DNA from: Margaritifera margaritifera
Taxonomy: Eukaryota; Mollusca; Bivalvia; Unionida; Margaritiferidae
Length of the DNA stretch: 64,000 nucleotides
Assembly: GCA_029931535.1 (NCBI GenBank)
Contig: JAQPZY010001295.1
Location: 1,364,001 to 1,428,000, forward strand
Direction: 5' to 3'
The notes below the pieces were generated by a model. It did no database searches. It was not told the DNA's origin and was given only the letters and a program-made list of their open reading frames with translations. This document shows, in pieces, positions 44,791 through 58,775 of the stretch. The position numbers were made by a program, and so were the translations under genes. How positions within the stretch are numbered: position 1 is the first letter of the stretch; each line of letters starts with the position of its first letter.

Positions 44791-46504
44791 GATATTCATT
44801 TATTTCCTTCTTTATTCCAACCTAAAGATCTTAGAAACTAATGTCCACCTTTATACGAAGCTATAGAGTTAAGTAGTAATATTTTATATGGACTACATTA
44901 TTGAAAAATGTGTATTAGATCTTTAACTATTTCATCATGCACCAATCTTTTATCCTCATTTTGTTTTTAATAGGTTTAGTTATTTTATAACCAGTATCAT
45001 CTATACCCGAACAACGTTTAATAAATTCTTGATATTTATCAACTGTGTTATTCATAATTATCCTTCCAATAGTTTGCAATCCCTAAATAGAATACATTAT
45101 CAACATAAGGTTCATTAATTGCTATATCTTTTGTTTGATCATCATAAAAGTCATTAAATTTTTCATCGAAAACGGGACTATCAAATTTTTATTCCACAAT
45201 CTATTACCATTTCTCATTATTTAAATGGATCAGAAACAACATGGAACCGAATTAGGTTCTTTTCTTTTATAACAGCGATGACACAGAGAATCTTGTTCGA
45301 AAACAAAAAGAAGAATAAAAAAGGGTTTAAAAATTAACATTGAAAATGGAGTATACAAAGAGATAGCTGGTAAACATTTACTTGAAAAGGATTAGGAAAA
45401 AATAATGGAAAAAGATTACATACCACATTTTTTTAAATGCTAGTTAAGCAAAAATGTCAAAAACAATGCTAGATGTAATAATATTTAGTACAACTTCTCT
45501 GATTAGAAAAGTTGGTGACAATTGATAACTTAATGATTTATAAACAGAGCTGAAAGAAGATTACATAGCATCAAACAGAATAAGGTACTTAACCGTGTTG
45601 TTGTCATTTAGGCTAAGATTACCTCTATCTGTATTGAGTGCACGTTTAGTAACATTTAAACATATTAATTAAGTTTAAGTGAGATAATCGAAAAAGCTCT
45701 AGTGAGCAAGAAAGAACAGGGTTAGTGCACAAAATTAAAGAGATTAATATATTGAAATTATTCCTAAATAAATAACATTTGTACTGGATGTTTTATAATG
45801 TATGCATTTTTCCACTAATAGTTGAAGTAAATCTTACAATTATTTCTCTTTACAATATAGTTAAATATTCTGAAGAAGAAGATATGAAGCATAAAAACAA
45901 ATTAAAAGAATTTAACATAGATATAAAGCTAATAACATAACAAGTTTTCAAACAAGTTATTAAACCTGTGAAAGATAGCAAGGCTAGTTCATAAGATGAT
46001 TTCAAGATGAATTAAGCTTAGTTAAAGCTCCTGTTATATAATTTACAGATAGTCGTACTTACTTACAACTAACCTTAAATAATATTTATTTTAACTCACT
46101 AATGTGTTGTAAATTAAAGGGTAGAATGAAATAAAAAGATAATGAGAGAATTGAAGAGGTGCAAGATAAATCCAAAGGAACGCGTAAGAGCAGAGTGAAC
46201 AAGTTTACAAGTTCTAAAGTCACCAGAAGAAGCAAATTCGCCAAGGAAGAAAGATCCTTGTAGAGTTCAACTTGGACAACAACTTTAAAAACTTTCGAAA
46301 AAGTTTAAATAAGCCAAAAACAGAAGACTTATAAACGAGCAAGAAGCTAAAAACTACTTTTCAAAAGATGAAATAGTGTGCAAATATTATATAAGTGGAT
46401 TACTTATTGTTGTTGTTTGTTTAATTTATTCAGAAGTTTTTTTAAAAAAAACTTCTATAAATATGAAGCAAGTTTTTAATAGAAGCCAGAAGTAGAGCTA
46501 GTGA

Positions 46505-46506
<2 letters not shown>
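44791..46506. other. Very AT-rich region with faint coding traces
   Basis: Short stretches look protein-like: FDEKFNDFYDDQTKDIAIN on the minus strand near 45165-45110, a 42-codon minus frame at about 45055-44927, and INIENGVYKEIAGKHLLEK on the plus strand near 45330-45390. Codon use is AT-rich like the integrase remnant at 47 kb, so these may be other worn genes of Polinton 3. None can be named. Confidence 0.35.

Positions 46507-46507
<1 letters not shown>

Positions 46508-46573
<66 letters not shown>
46508..46573. repeat. (GA)n microsatellite
   Basis: About 33 GA units. Confidence 0.98.
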
Positions 46574-46575
<2 letters not shown>

Positions 46576-46984
46576 CAGACAAGTACTAAAGTACTAGAGA
46601 ACAAGGTAAATCCATGACCAGAAATGCTATGAATTCTTTTTTAAAAAAGCAAATTGATACTATTAAATTTAGATCTTAACTCCTTTCTCCATAAAATATA
46701 TACTCGTTACATTTTTTTTCTCAAATAATCCGCTGCTTTTTTGCTACCAGGTTTCTTTTGCTTTACCAATAATTATATTTATTTCTTGTCTTGTAGGAGG
46801 TTTAATTTAAAAAGGGTAGTAAATTTCGTTTGTCCAATTTTGGAATGGTCGTGTGTAATAGTAAGGCCATTTATCTCACATCCGTTTGTTTCAGTAAAAT
46901 CTGTCTCAACATTATCTGCAGTACAATGATTTTTCAGAATTTGTTTTCCGATTCGTTTCATACCTTTTATTCATATTGTTTTTT

Positions 46985-47930
46985 CTTTCTAAACTTTATA
47001 TTTCCTGATGGCTCCTAACTGTTTAAAGAATAATCAAGTCCGTTGGGTTTTAACCATGCATTTTATTTTACAACTGGTAATGTTACTTTCTACTTTATGT
47101 TAATCTTAAACACGCCTTCCTGTTTAGTATAAAGAACTGAACCATCCTCATAAATGTTCCCTCAATTTCTTCACCATTTAAATCTTCTAACTTACACAGA
47201 GTAGGGTCTCCTAAGATTATTTTACTTATCTTAAAATCGTCTACTCTCAAAAATAGATTTATATTTAAAAATTTTGAAACTCTATCCTGTTTAGAATTTA
47301 AGTGTTCCATAGCTATCAGTTTTTAAATATCCCTCTTAAATTTTCCTCTTTTATTTTTAAACTAGTGTCATATCTATAGATAAATGATAAGCACTGTTAT
47401 ATTCGTCAATTAAGTCTTATAAAACATCGATCCATTTTGTAGGTATTTTTTTTCTTTCTCAGTATTTCCACATTCTAGCTTTTAGTGCCCATTTAAATGT
47501 CTCTACTACTAGTGCTTTTTGCTTTAAAAATGAAGAAAGGTTTTCAACACATTCCTTTTTGAAAATGGTCATTTACATCTTTGCCATAGAATTCTCTTGC
47601 TTCATAAAATTGTAATTTATCTGGGTTTATTTCAGTAGAAAAAATGTTTTTTGAAAGCATCTCGTACTTTTCATGTCTTTCTTTATAGTTTTACAGCCCA
47701 TACATATTTCGAAAATACGTCTATAACTGTTAAAATAAATTTATACGCATCATTTTCTTTTTTAATTGCTTTCATATCATCAATATCTGCTTGGCATTTA
47801 TCATCAGTGTGTGTAACATAAACCTTTCTAAAGGTAAATTTCTTTTGTACCTATTTATTTTATGCGTATGTCTCTTGATCTGTTAACCATTGTTTTAAAT
47901 TCTGAGTATTTTATCATTATTTTTTCATTT
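46985..47930 (-). pseudogene. Integrase remnant of a third, AT-rich Polinton
   Basis: On the minus strand: KVYVTHTDDKCQADIDDM near 47825-47770 with the first aspartate region, AYKFILTVIDVFSKYVWAV near 47745-47690, and CKLEDLNGEEIEGTF near 47205-47160, the chromodomain-like end of the same integrase family as element 2. Stops interrupt the middle. The codon bias is much more AT-rich than in elements 1 and 2, so this is a separate lineage or an older copy. Plus-strand AT-rich frames at about 48110-48270 and 48356-48601 may belong to the same element but are unidentified. Confidence 0.75.
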
Positions 47931-48355
47931 TTTCTTTGAGTTCATAATTGTTTTATATTTGTGTAAACAACTGAACCTTTTTGATAATGAGATCACAATA
48001 CAAAAATCTTAAATAACTTTTCATCTTTAATTTAAAATTTTTGTTGTATAAATAAAATGAGTAGTGAGTAAATACGAACGAGTTTTCTAGAGAACATATA
48101 TCAATTTCTTGTACTGAAATCTAAAATATTTGATGACTTATTACTATTTTATGACTTTTATGAAAAGGAAGCTATGGTAACATCAAATACAAATACTTGC
48201 TTATACACAGTATTAATTGGTGTAAAGATATGGTCTGATATCGTAAATCAGAAATTAGAACAAGTATAAATACTTCATTAAAAGAAAAAAAGAAATGCAT
48301 AATTCCTTGCTTCGTTAAATTTGAAGAATTATAATTCTTTTCTTCTGAAAATCAC

Positions 48356-48601
48356 ATGGAACTTGCTTCACTGAATAATAAACTAAGAATGTTGAAAACA
48401 ATAAAGAAGGGGAATGGTAATAACTTTGAATTTGATAAAAACACTTATCTTATTGCTTCTTCTAATGAGTTTGCCTTATATCTAAACGACATTATGCTTT
48501 TTTTTACTTCTTTTATCAATGATTCATCTAAATCAGAAATAGAATTTTCTGAAATTTTACTAAAATTCTATAATTTAGGAAGTTTGTATAAACCGATTTA
48601 A
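48356..48601 (+). CDS. Unidentified AT-rich frame near Polinton 3
   Basis: 81 codons from ATG 48356, rich in Asn, Leu, Phe and Lys, with FDKNTYLIASSNEFALYLND and ending NLGSLYKPI. It lies next to the third integrase remnant and shares its base composition. No domain recognised; it may be part of a decayed element gene. Confidence 0.25.
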   Translation: MELASLNNKLRMLKTIKKGNGNNFEFDKNTYLIASSNEFALYLNDIMLFFTSFINDSSKSEIEFSEILLKFYNLGSLYKPI

Positions 48602-49170
48602 AATGGATAGTATATGGTGACTGATTTAGCACGAGCGGTTTACATCTACTGACGTCACGTATTACCTAAGTGTTTTTCGTAGCACCCCGATTTATGTGAG
48701 AGATTGAACGTAAAATGATATAGTTGCGACTCCCGTCACGTATTAAATAATGAAAGCGAAACATGCTTATACAATTTTACCAATTGCAAAAACAGTCCAA
48801 TGGAAGAGTATGTTAACATTAACAGAAAATACACGAGACCTTGGAAATAATTAGCGTTTTACTACCTGTCCTTAATTGGCTACTCGTTCTTATTCTTGCC
48901 GACAACCGATGTGGTCTCAATAATCGTGTCCTACTGAAAAAATTAACTCATCAACATAAATGTACACTTTTCTTTGTGTATTTGATATGAGGGACCTATT
49001 ATACTTAACCTGTGTAAATTTGATGATTTTTTAAATACCAATTCAGTTTACATTGTATAGATAATTGGTGACAGGGTACTTTTTCTCATAAGTTTCTGCG
49101 TAATGGCCCTTACTTGGGGATTATATTGAGCTGAATGTAGCGCGAGAAAATTCACACCAAGATATCAAGA
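48602..49170. other. Intergenic sequence
   Basis: Nothing recognisable. Confidence 0.5.
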
Positions 49171-49174
49171 TTTA

Positions 49175-49666
49175 ACTGACTAAGTAAAATGGGCAGGCCA
49201 CGTTAAAGAGCGACTAACAAAAAAAATCTTCTACGGCGAGCTGAAGAAGAGAAAGCGAGCTCAGGGTGGTCGGAAGAAATGCTTCAAAGATTTCCTCGAG
49301 TCATCCTTGAAACATTTCAACATTGACCACGAGTCTTGGGAAGATCTCGCACAGAATCGCTCCACCAGGCGCAACTTCATCCACACTGGAGCTACAGACT
49401 TTGAACTGAGGCGAATTGCAGAGGCAGTGCAGAAGCGCGAACAGCGTAAATCTCAGAACTGCAGCACATCCTCTATTGATCAAGCAAACCCAAGCGGCAT
49501 CACCTGTCCAGTATGCCACAGACAATTCAAAGCACAAATTCACGTACTCACAGAAACCAAACCAATTAGTGATGACCTGGTCATTTTCGAACTCAAAGGA
49601 CGAACAATATGTATGTCTTATTTGTTCCTTTGTTTGTTTAAAATTAATGTATGGTTTGCCCATTAG

Positions 49667-49670
<4 letters not shown>
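49175..49670 (+). mobile_element. 5'-truncated LINE, ORF2 C-terminus only
   Basis: Reads WAGHVKERLTKKIFYGELK then GGRKKCFKDFLESSLKHFNI, DHESWEDLAQNRSTRRNFIH, and a CxxC...H-like knuckle ending ITCPVCHRQFKAQIHVL. This string is the typical ORF2 tail of a common invertebrate LINE (the WAGHVxRM...RKRYKDxLKxSL type followed by CPxCxRxFRARIGLxSHxRTH). One frame is open from about 49180 to 49666. Everything upstream, including RT, is missing. The (TA)n at 49673 may mark the 3' end. Confidence 0.8.

Positions 49671-49672
<2 letters not shown>

Positions 49673-49727
<55 letters not shown>
49673..49727. repeat. (TA)n microsatellite
   Basis: About 27 TA units. Confidence 0.98.
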
Positions 49728-49729
<2 letters not shown>

Positions 49730-50090
49730 ACTATTAATGCTATACGTTAAGAAACTATAACTGTTTACAATCTTCCACGAATTTAAATGTACATACCTAA
49801 ATACTGTTTAGGAATTATGTATCATTTTGTTTTTAAATAATAGTATAGTTTTATGATCGCTGTATAATAGTCTAACAGTTGTCGTCTTGCAGAAAGTACA
49901 TCTACGATATGTCAATGTGACTCAGTACATTGGACTTGGGAAATATTGTTGGTTGTAGCTCGAGTCATATCAAGTGAATAGAGAGTGCTAAAATGTATTA
50001 TCATTTTGACCTGCATTCAATGTTTTGACCTGGATTCTAAGAAGTCAATACTTTGTTGACTAATAATAACGTCAGTGCACAGGTACTTTA
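49728..50090. other. Spacer
   Basis: No recognisable features. Confidence 0.5.
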
Positions 50091-50091
50091 G

Positions 50092-50325
50092 CGGTGTCAC
50101 GCATAGCCTAGTTTCTGATTGGTTCGGAGAAGGTTGTTTTCTAGAAGGATTAAACTGTTTTTAAGTCGCAATAGAGTTTAAATTGGTTTTCCTTATTGTG
50201 TTCTGCGCAGTTAGAAGCTATATAATAAGATGTCTATCTATGTTTGGGATTCTTTCATAGTTCGTTCAGCCTGAGAAGTCATAAACGAGATTGGTTCATT
50301 TTGTGTGGATATTCTGCTTCAGTGA

Positions 50326-50371
<46 letters not shown>

Positions 50372-50775
50372 CAGTACATTTTGGATTCAGTACTGTTACT
50401 GCAACTTTAAGAATTATACAGCTCCGTGGAATTATCAGAAACATTTCTAGAACTTGTGTGATATTTTATATTCACAAGGACTCTTTGGAATTAATAACAC
50501 GTGGATATAACTGATTCTTGTTAGTACATCAGTACAGTGAAGGTTTCATTCGGAACCTACTTCATCGGAATATTTGGATTAACTTCCGGATCAGTGAACT
50601 TTTGAACAATTTAGGACTTTTAAGGATATTCTAAACTGTAAGTTATTATTAATTCTTTCACTTTGATTGTTTGTTGAAATATTTTAATATTTTAGGAAAT
50701 TAAATATTTGTATTTTAAATCTTGAAAGCTTGTTTGAGTCTTTTCTTTTGTTACGTTATCCCTAGTCGTATCAAT
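50092..50775 (+). repeat. LTR-like sequence (candidate solo LTR)
   Basis: Begins near TGTCACGCATAGCC (50094) and ends near TTTTGTTACG (about 50755). It has a TATA-like CTATATAATAAG at about 50218 and an (ATT)n tract at 50328-50371. Its 3' part recurs at 36863. The layout fits a retroviral-type LTR, but a matching 5-bp target duplication and the paired LTR were not found. Confidence 0.45.
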
Positions 50776-50787
50776 ACACACACAAAC

Positions 50788-53013
<2,226 letters not shown>

Positions 53014-53076
<63 letters not shown>

Positions 53077-53606
53077 GATATATATCGGGGAGAGAGAGAG
53101 ACAGGGAAAGAGAGAGAGAGAAAGAGAGAGTAATAATGTTTGCTACGATATTCTTATTTGTGGGGATGAGATAATCTAAATTGAAAGGACTTTTGTCTAA
53201 AATTCTGGCAATTTAGAGAGGTTGTGAAATATGTTTCCTGAAAAATCCAGACAAATAAAAAATATAGAATTTTAGGATTGATGTCTCCTGCGTTTAACCC
53301 CTATTTTGAGTGAAAAAAATCAGGATGCCATGATGTTATCTTACAGTGACTTCATATGTGCTAAGCTAAGCTTAAATGAGAAAAAGAATTGTGTTATAAA
53401 TATATTGAGCGAAGGTGGTGGTGGGTAAAAAGGGGAAAGGAATTGGATTATAATTGCAACTAACTATAAAAGGAAGGAAAGGGCAAAGAAGGAAAGGAAA
53501 AAGAACGAAAGAAAGATAAACAGTAAAACAAAAGAGATTATAACAATGATGGCTCTGTCGCGTGGTAGGATGTTGCTACATCCTACAACATCTCACATGT
53601 ACATGC

Positions 53607-53687
<81 letters not shown>

Positions 53688-54101
53688 CATACATACATAC
53701 ATACATATCGGGGAGAGAGAGAGACAGGGAAAAATCTGAAAATCCTGAAAAATCCAGACAAATAAAAAATATAAAATTTTAGGATTGATGTCTCCCGCAT
53801 TTAACACCTATTTTGAGTTAAAAAATCAAGATGCCATGATGTTATCTTACAGTGACTTCATATGTGCTAAACTAAGCTTAAATGAGAAAAAGAGAATTGT
53901 GTTATAAATATACTGATTGAAGGTGGTAGTGGGTAAAAAAGGGAAAGGAATTGGATTATAATTGCGACTAACTATAAAAGGAAGGAAAGAGCAAAAAAGG
54001 AAAGGAAAAAGAACGAAAGAAAGATAAACAGTAAAACAAAAAAGAGATAAAAATGATGGCTCTGTCGCGTGGTAGGATGTTGCTACATCCTACAACATCA
54101 C
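53014..54101. repeat. Tandem duplication including an (AT)n tract
   Basis: Unit 1 (53014-53598) and unit 2 (53611-54101) each start with (TA)n, then CGGGGAGAGAGAGAGACAGGG, and end with GTAGGATGTTGCTACATCC. Unit 2 lacks about 130 bp of unit 1 (near 53110-53235). The shared text is roughly 95% identical by eye. Each unit ends with a 9-bp stem, 4-nt loop hairpin GTAGGATGT-TGCT-ACATCCTAC. Confidence 0.85.
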
Positions 54102-54132
54102 ACACACACACACACGTGTGTGTGTGTGTGTG
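54099..54132. repeat. (CA)n(TG)n palindrome
   Basis: CA repeats meet GT repeats at a central ACGT, giving a perfect inverted repeat able to form a cruciform. Confidence 0.9.
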
Positions 54133-55409
54133 ATAAAACCTGATACAAACCAGGAATACATCTTTGAAATTTAAAGAAACGCTAAACATCCCCATTCAGT
54201 TTTTTTGTTACTATACAGAAAATAACATCATTGAACATTTTGAATATTCAACTCGTGAAAATCCACAATATTGCATTACAAATCCTAGCTATGATAACGT
54301 GTCACTATTACATTTACATAATGGCTTCTTGATATGCAACATGAATTCTTGATCTAGTGTCTTTAGTAATCGGAAGCCATCTGTATATTTCCCATCTCCA
54401 AATGATTATTCTTCTCAACTTTTTCAAGTGAAAATTCAACATTATTTCAAAAACTTATATCTTGCATACATACCTTTGTTTTCAACCTTTATAAAGTCTT
54501 CCTCTTCGGGACATGTTTATATGATACAGGTTGACATGTGTTATTTTTCTTCTCCCCGAGCGTTACTCCATAACTCATTTTTTTTCCACATGTATGCTCT
54601 CACGTTAACCTCTGTACGTTTCCCAATGTAACGTGATTGATGTTTGCTGTCATCTATGTATTGACTGGAACTGTGCTGTTGTCATTCAGTAAGCATCACC
54701 TAACACCCTTGAATATATGGTAAGTAAGCGTGTAAGAATATGTGTCGAATGCTCCAATATCAACACAAGTTGAGAATCTTCAAGGTCTTCATAAAGGTGC
54801 TTCCTGTACATGATGAAGACCACTTTTCAATAAACTAACTCTGATTCATTTCCTAGTGTTTATTATTTTTGCAATATTTCTCAACATTCTACTCTCTTGA
54901 TTAAGATCTAACGATATTTTTTAAGTAGTAATCATTGTATAAGTAAAACGAGCAAAACTTATATAAAAATAATTTATTTCAGGAATCATTATTTTCCTTA
55001 ACTCGTTGTATTTAAAACATTATATCAATGAGTCATGATAAATGTTACATCTGCCTAAGATGTACTATATTTATGTGTCAAAAAAGTATGAACAAAAAAT
55101 ATTACAATAAATTATTTAATTAAAGCGAGGGGATCATACTCCTTTAAGATTGGCTGCATCTGTAATTTTAATCCAAATCCAAATCCAAAGTTTTCCTAAA
55201 GAAGTTGTTGACTGAGATAGTTTGAAGGCAAAAATATGAAGAAAAGTATCCACATAATCTCTGACCCATCCGTTCTATCCGAATTTAGGATGAGATCCTA
55301 TGTGGTACATATCTTAAACATTGTTCATGTCGTTGGGCACGTGGAAGGCTCCAGTATCAAAAGAAGATAAGGACCTTGGAGAAAGGTCTTCGTAATCAGC
55401 AGTTTACTT
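54133..55409. other. Intergenic sequence, nothing recognised
   Basis: AT-rich, no supported gene or repeat. Confidence 0.5.
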
Positions 55410-55421
55410 TCTTTATCGATT

Positions 55422-55673
55422 GGGAGCCTCTTGGTGGCTGCGTGGTCTAAGGCGCTCGTCTTTACAGATCACTGACATCTCACCTCTGTCTGCGTGGGTT
55501 CGAGTCTCGGGCTCGGCCAACGTGGGTATGTGAGAAAGCTTGCCAGTAGCTTCCCGTGGGTCGGTGGTTCTTCGCGTGGTTTTTCCAGGTTCTTCCTCCG
55601 CCAAATATACTGGCCGCCATGTATAGCCTCTCATGTGCTGAAAAATGGTGTTAAACCCATAACAACCAACAAA
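55422..55673 (+). mobile_element. Full-length tRNA-derived SINE with target duplication
   Basis: Flanked by a perfect 12-bp duplication TCTTTATCGATT at 55410-55421 and 55674-55685. The head GGTGGCTGCGTGGTCTAAGG (A box, tRNA-Leu/Ser-like) and GGGTTCGAGTCTCGG (B box) provide a Pol III promoter. The body carries CCAACGTGGGTATGTGAG and ATATACTGGCCGCCATG. The tail is GTTAAACCCATAACAACC. The clean ends imply a fairly young insertion. The same body and tail occur at 21464-21612. Confidence 0.93.
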
Positions 55674-55685
55674 TCTTTATCGATT

Positions 55686-56276
55686 AGCTTTGTCCTTTAA
55701 TGTTTTTGTTGAAAGTTTTGTAATTAGGAAATAGTAAGGAAATTAATCTCAGAAAAAGCACAGTAATAATACAAAAAATCTGTTATCATGAATATCTAGT
55801 TTCTTCTAAGCAACACAAAGGAATCTTGCATCTCGACGCTCGGTCTATCACAGTTTCCAATTCAAGTGGCATATAGATGACGTTAATTTTGATGATGACA
55901 AAAGTGAATAATACTAGTACTTCGATGAACTGGGTATTAGTATACTTACACAATTTGTTTTCATAGAAATACCGTCAATGTTCTAAATACGTATTTGTAC
56001 GTAATAAAGCGTATACATCAATAGCTGCAAATCTTAGGGCGTAACTTTGACATCACAAATTCATCAACAGATCATGCAATCGATTGTACGAACCACATGA
56101 AAATTTTATTCAATTTATTACACATGTCCAGACATAAGTTTACAAGTAAAATACCTCCCCTTTTGGAAGCTCGTCTTTTCCCAATGAGTGTACATGTTTT
56201 TGTTTAATGTAAAATATGAAAAATATACTGTTTTCGATGCAACATGTTTAAAGATTATGTCCTGCCTTTCTGTTCT
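55686..56276. other. Intergenic sequence
   Basis: Nothing recognisable. Confidence 0.5.
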
Positions 56277-56278
56277 TA

Positions 56279-56495
56279 CCGTATATACTCACTTAAAAAT
56301 CCGGTCTAAATGCAAACAACATAGACCCTGATCTGCCGTCGCATAATGCGCCGGCAGATCAGGGTCTATGTTGTTTGTTCTACTGATTAGTCCTTACAAG
56401 CTGCATAGACCCAGATCTGCGGGCGCATTATGCGACGGCAGATCTGGGTCTATGCAGTTTGCAGTAGGTATATGTTTATACGCGAGTATAGTCGG
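56279..56495. mobile_element. TA-flanked MITE made of nested palindromes
   Basis: Outer ends CCGTATATACTC and GAGTATAGTCGG are near-inverse and flanked by TA on both sides (56277-56278, 56496-56497), as in Tc1/mariner-type insertions. Inside are two long hairpins. One has perfect 25-bp arms (56314-56338 and 56352-56376); the other has 20-bp arms (56401-56420 and 56438-56457). The two hairpins are themselves inverted relatives with loops around GCATAATGCG. No coding capacity. Confidence 0.88.
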
Positions 56496-56646
56496 TATAT
56501 TCTTATTTACTTACAAAAATACTGAAAAGCAAACCACTAAGTAAGTGTTGTTGTATTGCTCCATAAGCCTTAGTCTAGTAATTATATCGCACCTTAAAAG
56601 CTTCGAAATAAAGATCGGAATTAGATACCAACATAAAATGTTAAGG

Positions 56647-56811
56647 CAGTGGCGTACTAAGGGTAAATGGCGCCCGGGGCGACGATGATGGCCTAAAGGG
56701 CCAGAATACGAGGCCCGAATTTGTATCAGCTGTTTTGGCGCTCCAAGACCTCTGGCGCTTGAGGCAACCGCCCCGTCCGCCTCCCTCCCTCCCCCCGTTA
56801 GTACGCTACTG
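56647..56811. mobile_element. 165-bp hAT-type MITE
   Basis: Terminal inverted repeats CAGTGGCGTACTAAGGG and CCGTTAGTACGCTACTG (15 of 17 positions match) bound 165 bp. Flanks TGTTAAGG (56639-56646) and TGTAAAGG (56812-56819) are an 8-bp duplication with one mismatch. GC-rich interior, no reading frame. Confidence 0.88.
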
Positions 56812-56819
56812 TGTAAAGG

Positions 56820-58707
56820 TGTGAAATTTAGGAAACTATCAAACCCACGAATTTTGCTCGGTTCGTCCTCCCTTACAGACTAATTACGCGTAGTATAATG
56901 TCTAGGGCAGTGGACCTTTTTTGCTTATACTTTTGAGTCTTTGGAAATCTGATGCATCAACATTTTTAATCTGCATTATCAACGTATACTTTTAAAGTTC
57001 TTTTATTAAAGCCTCCTGTCCTTTATGTTTGTTTGTTTGTTTGTTTTTTTTTTTTTTTTTTTTTTTTTAATCTCAAAATAATTCCATGGTACTACACCTG
57101 CGTAAAAAAAAAAATCCAGGAACGGAATACTGGAATTGTTTTAGCGTTCGAGTGATCAATCAAGTAAAGGAGAACATTTTTTAAAATTACTACATACCTA
57201 CCTACCAAACCAACTAAGTAACTAAATAAGCCGGGAGGGGGTGCATTTTTTAAGCCTGGCGGTACTTCAATAGGTGGCTTTTCAGAAAATCTCAGGTCCA
57301 CTATTGTGTCCTGATCAGTTTTTGAATAGTTCATTAAAGGTCAATCATGGAGAAAAACTTAAAAGTGTACATTTGTCATATTTTTGATAAAGCGCTATGT
57401 GGACATTAAAAATCCGTTTCGTCGGTAAAATTAACTTCAACCGAATTCCCGACGGTTACCGTTAAAATTTATGAAGATTGCTCAAAAGTACCGACTGCAT
57501 TACCTCCCTTGACTAAGGCTAGGTTTGCTGGGTTTTGTATGACGTCATTCAAACCGGGAGTATTATGACGAGCTTTCCAATTAAGTTTTACTGCTCATTC
57601 TATTTTTTCCAAGTATATTGCAAGTAATCAAATAACAAATTCTTCTAAACGTTGAACAAGGGTTTACAAATATCATTTAGGCAATTGATGGAAAATAAGA
57701 GAGAGAGAGGAGAAGAATATTCAAAAATAGGTCGTTACCTTTCTTAGGGTAAATACATCTGATTTGCAAACACGTATCTTCATTAAGCTTTGCTTTATCG
57801 ATTTATGATGGAGAAACATGAGCAGCAAATATCATGTAGAACATGGTGCAATATTATGTTAGGAGATGAGGAGTTACATTAAATGGGGATGGGTCCCTCG
57901 TGTACACTTTAAAAAACTGCAGTTTTTTGGGGGGTGGGGTGGGGGATTATAAATTTCCAAGAGTTATTGTCGACAATTGTGACTAAATGTCGGTATCTTG
58001 TGTATTAATTTTCTCAGTGTGGTATACATAATGTAAGCGTTAGAGAATTTACAGGAATCATGCTTCTACGTTTGAATGCACGTTATTTTTGTAATTAGTT
58101 CCAATAATTGCCATCATTTGTTTGTTTTGTTCCCTCGGTCTATCGATGACTATATTAACCGTATGTGTAGCTTTAGTCGTTGCAATTTCTTAAATTTCAA
58201 CAGAATCACTGTCTATTTCATAACCTATCGCAGATTTCCTACAGTTTAATCTCTCCTTCAACAAGTTCTTTCTTCCAGTGATAAGTTACTTCCGCATGCA
58301 TATCAGAGGCAGAAAATACCTGCGCTAACTTTTGTGAAAGTAATAATTTTAAACGCAATTATACGTAAATGATGCAATATAAATTCATAATAACAGTAAA
58401 GATTGCTTTCTCGTCAATATGGAAGATTGCAACATAAATTTAAACAGAAACCTACATATATGACCTTTACTTAGAAATATGGGGTTTATTACTTCGAAGT
58501 TGGTATCTGCTTCGTCTTGGATATGTTAACATAACGATTTACCATACTCGGAGATATCCTCCTAGTAACCTACCATCCACTATCTTACTCAGTGAAAACA
58601 ATCACTTTGTTGTGTCGGTGCGTTATTGTTACTTCATGATTGTCATATATTACGTGATTATAAAATGATAAATCTGTTTCGAAAAAAAAAATAGATGCCT
58701 TTTTTTT
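56820..58707. other. Intergenic sequence, nothing recognised
   Basis: A T-run lies at 57046-57069 and a G-rich stretch at about 57927-57946. No gene supported. Confidence 0.5.
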
Positions 58708-58730
58708 GGGGGGGGGTGGGGGGTGGGGGG
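58708..58730 (+). repeat. G-run tract with quadruplex potential
   Basis: Nine G, T, six G, T, six G: enough consecutive guanines for a four-stranded structure. Confidence 0.8.
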
Positions 58731-58775
58731 CTAGCTGAGGAGATGCTTACCACGGAGAAAACTCAGGATTGAAGC

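Noticed and set aside
49301..49663. 120-codon minus-strand gene
   Set aside because: Antisense shadow of the LINE ORF2 tail.
55424..55510. tRNA-Leu/Ser gene
   Set aside because: Same reasoning: target duplications and a long non-tRNA body show it is a SINE.
56314..56457. CRISPR-like repeat pair
   Set aside because: The two similar hairpins are inverted relatives within a TA-flanked MITE, not direct repeats with spacers.
57092..57334. 80-codon minus-strand gene
   Set aside because: No start context, splice signals or family resemblance.
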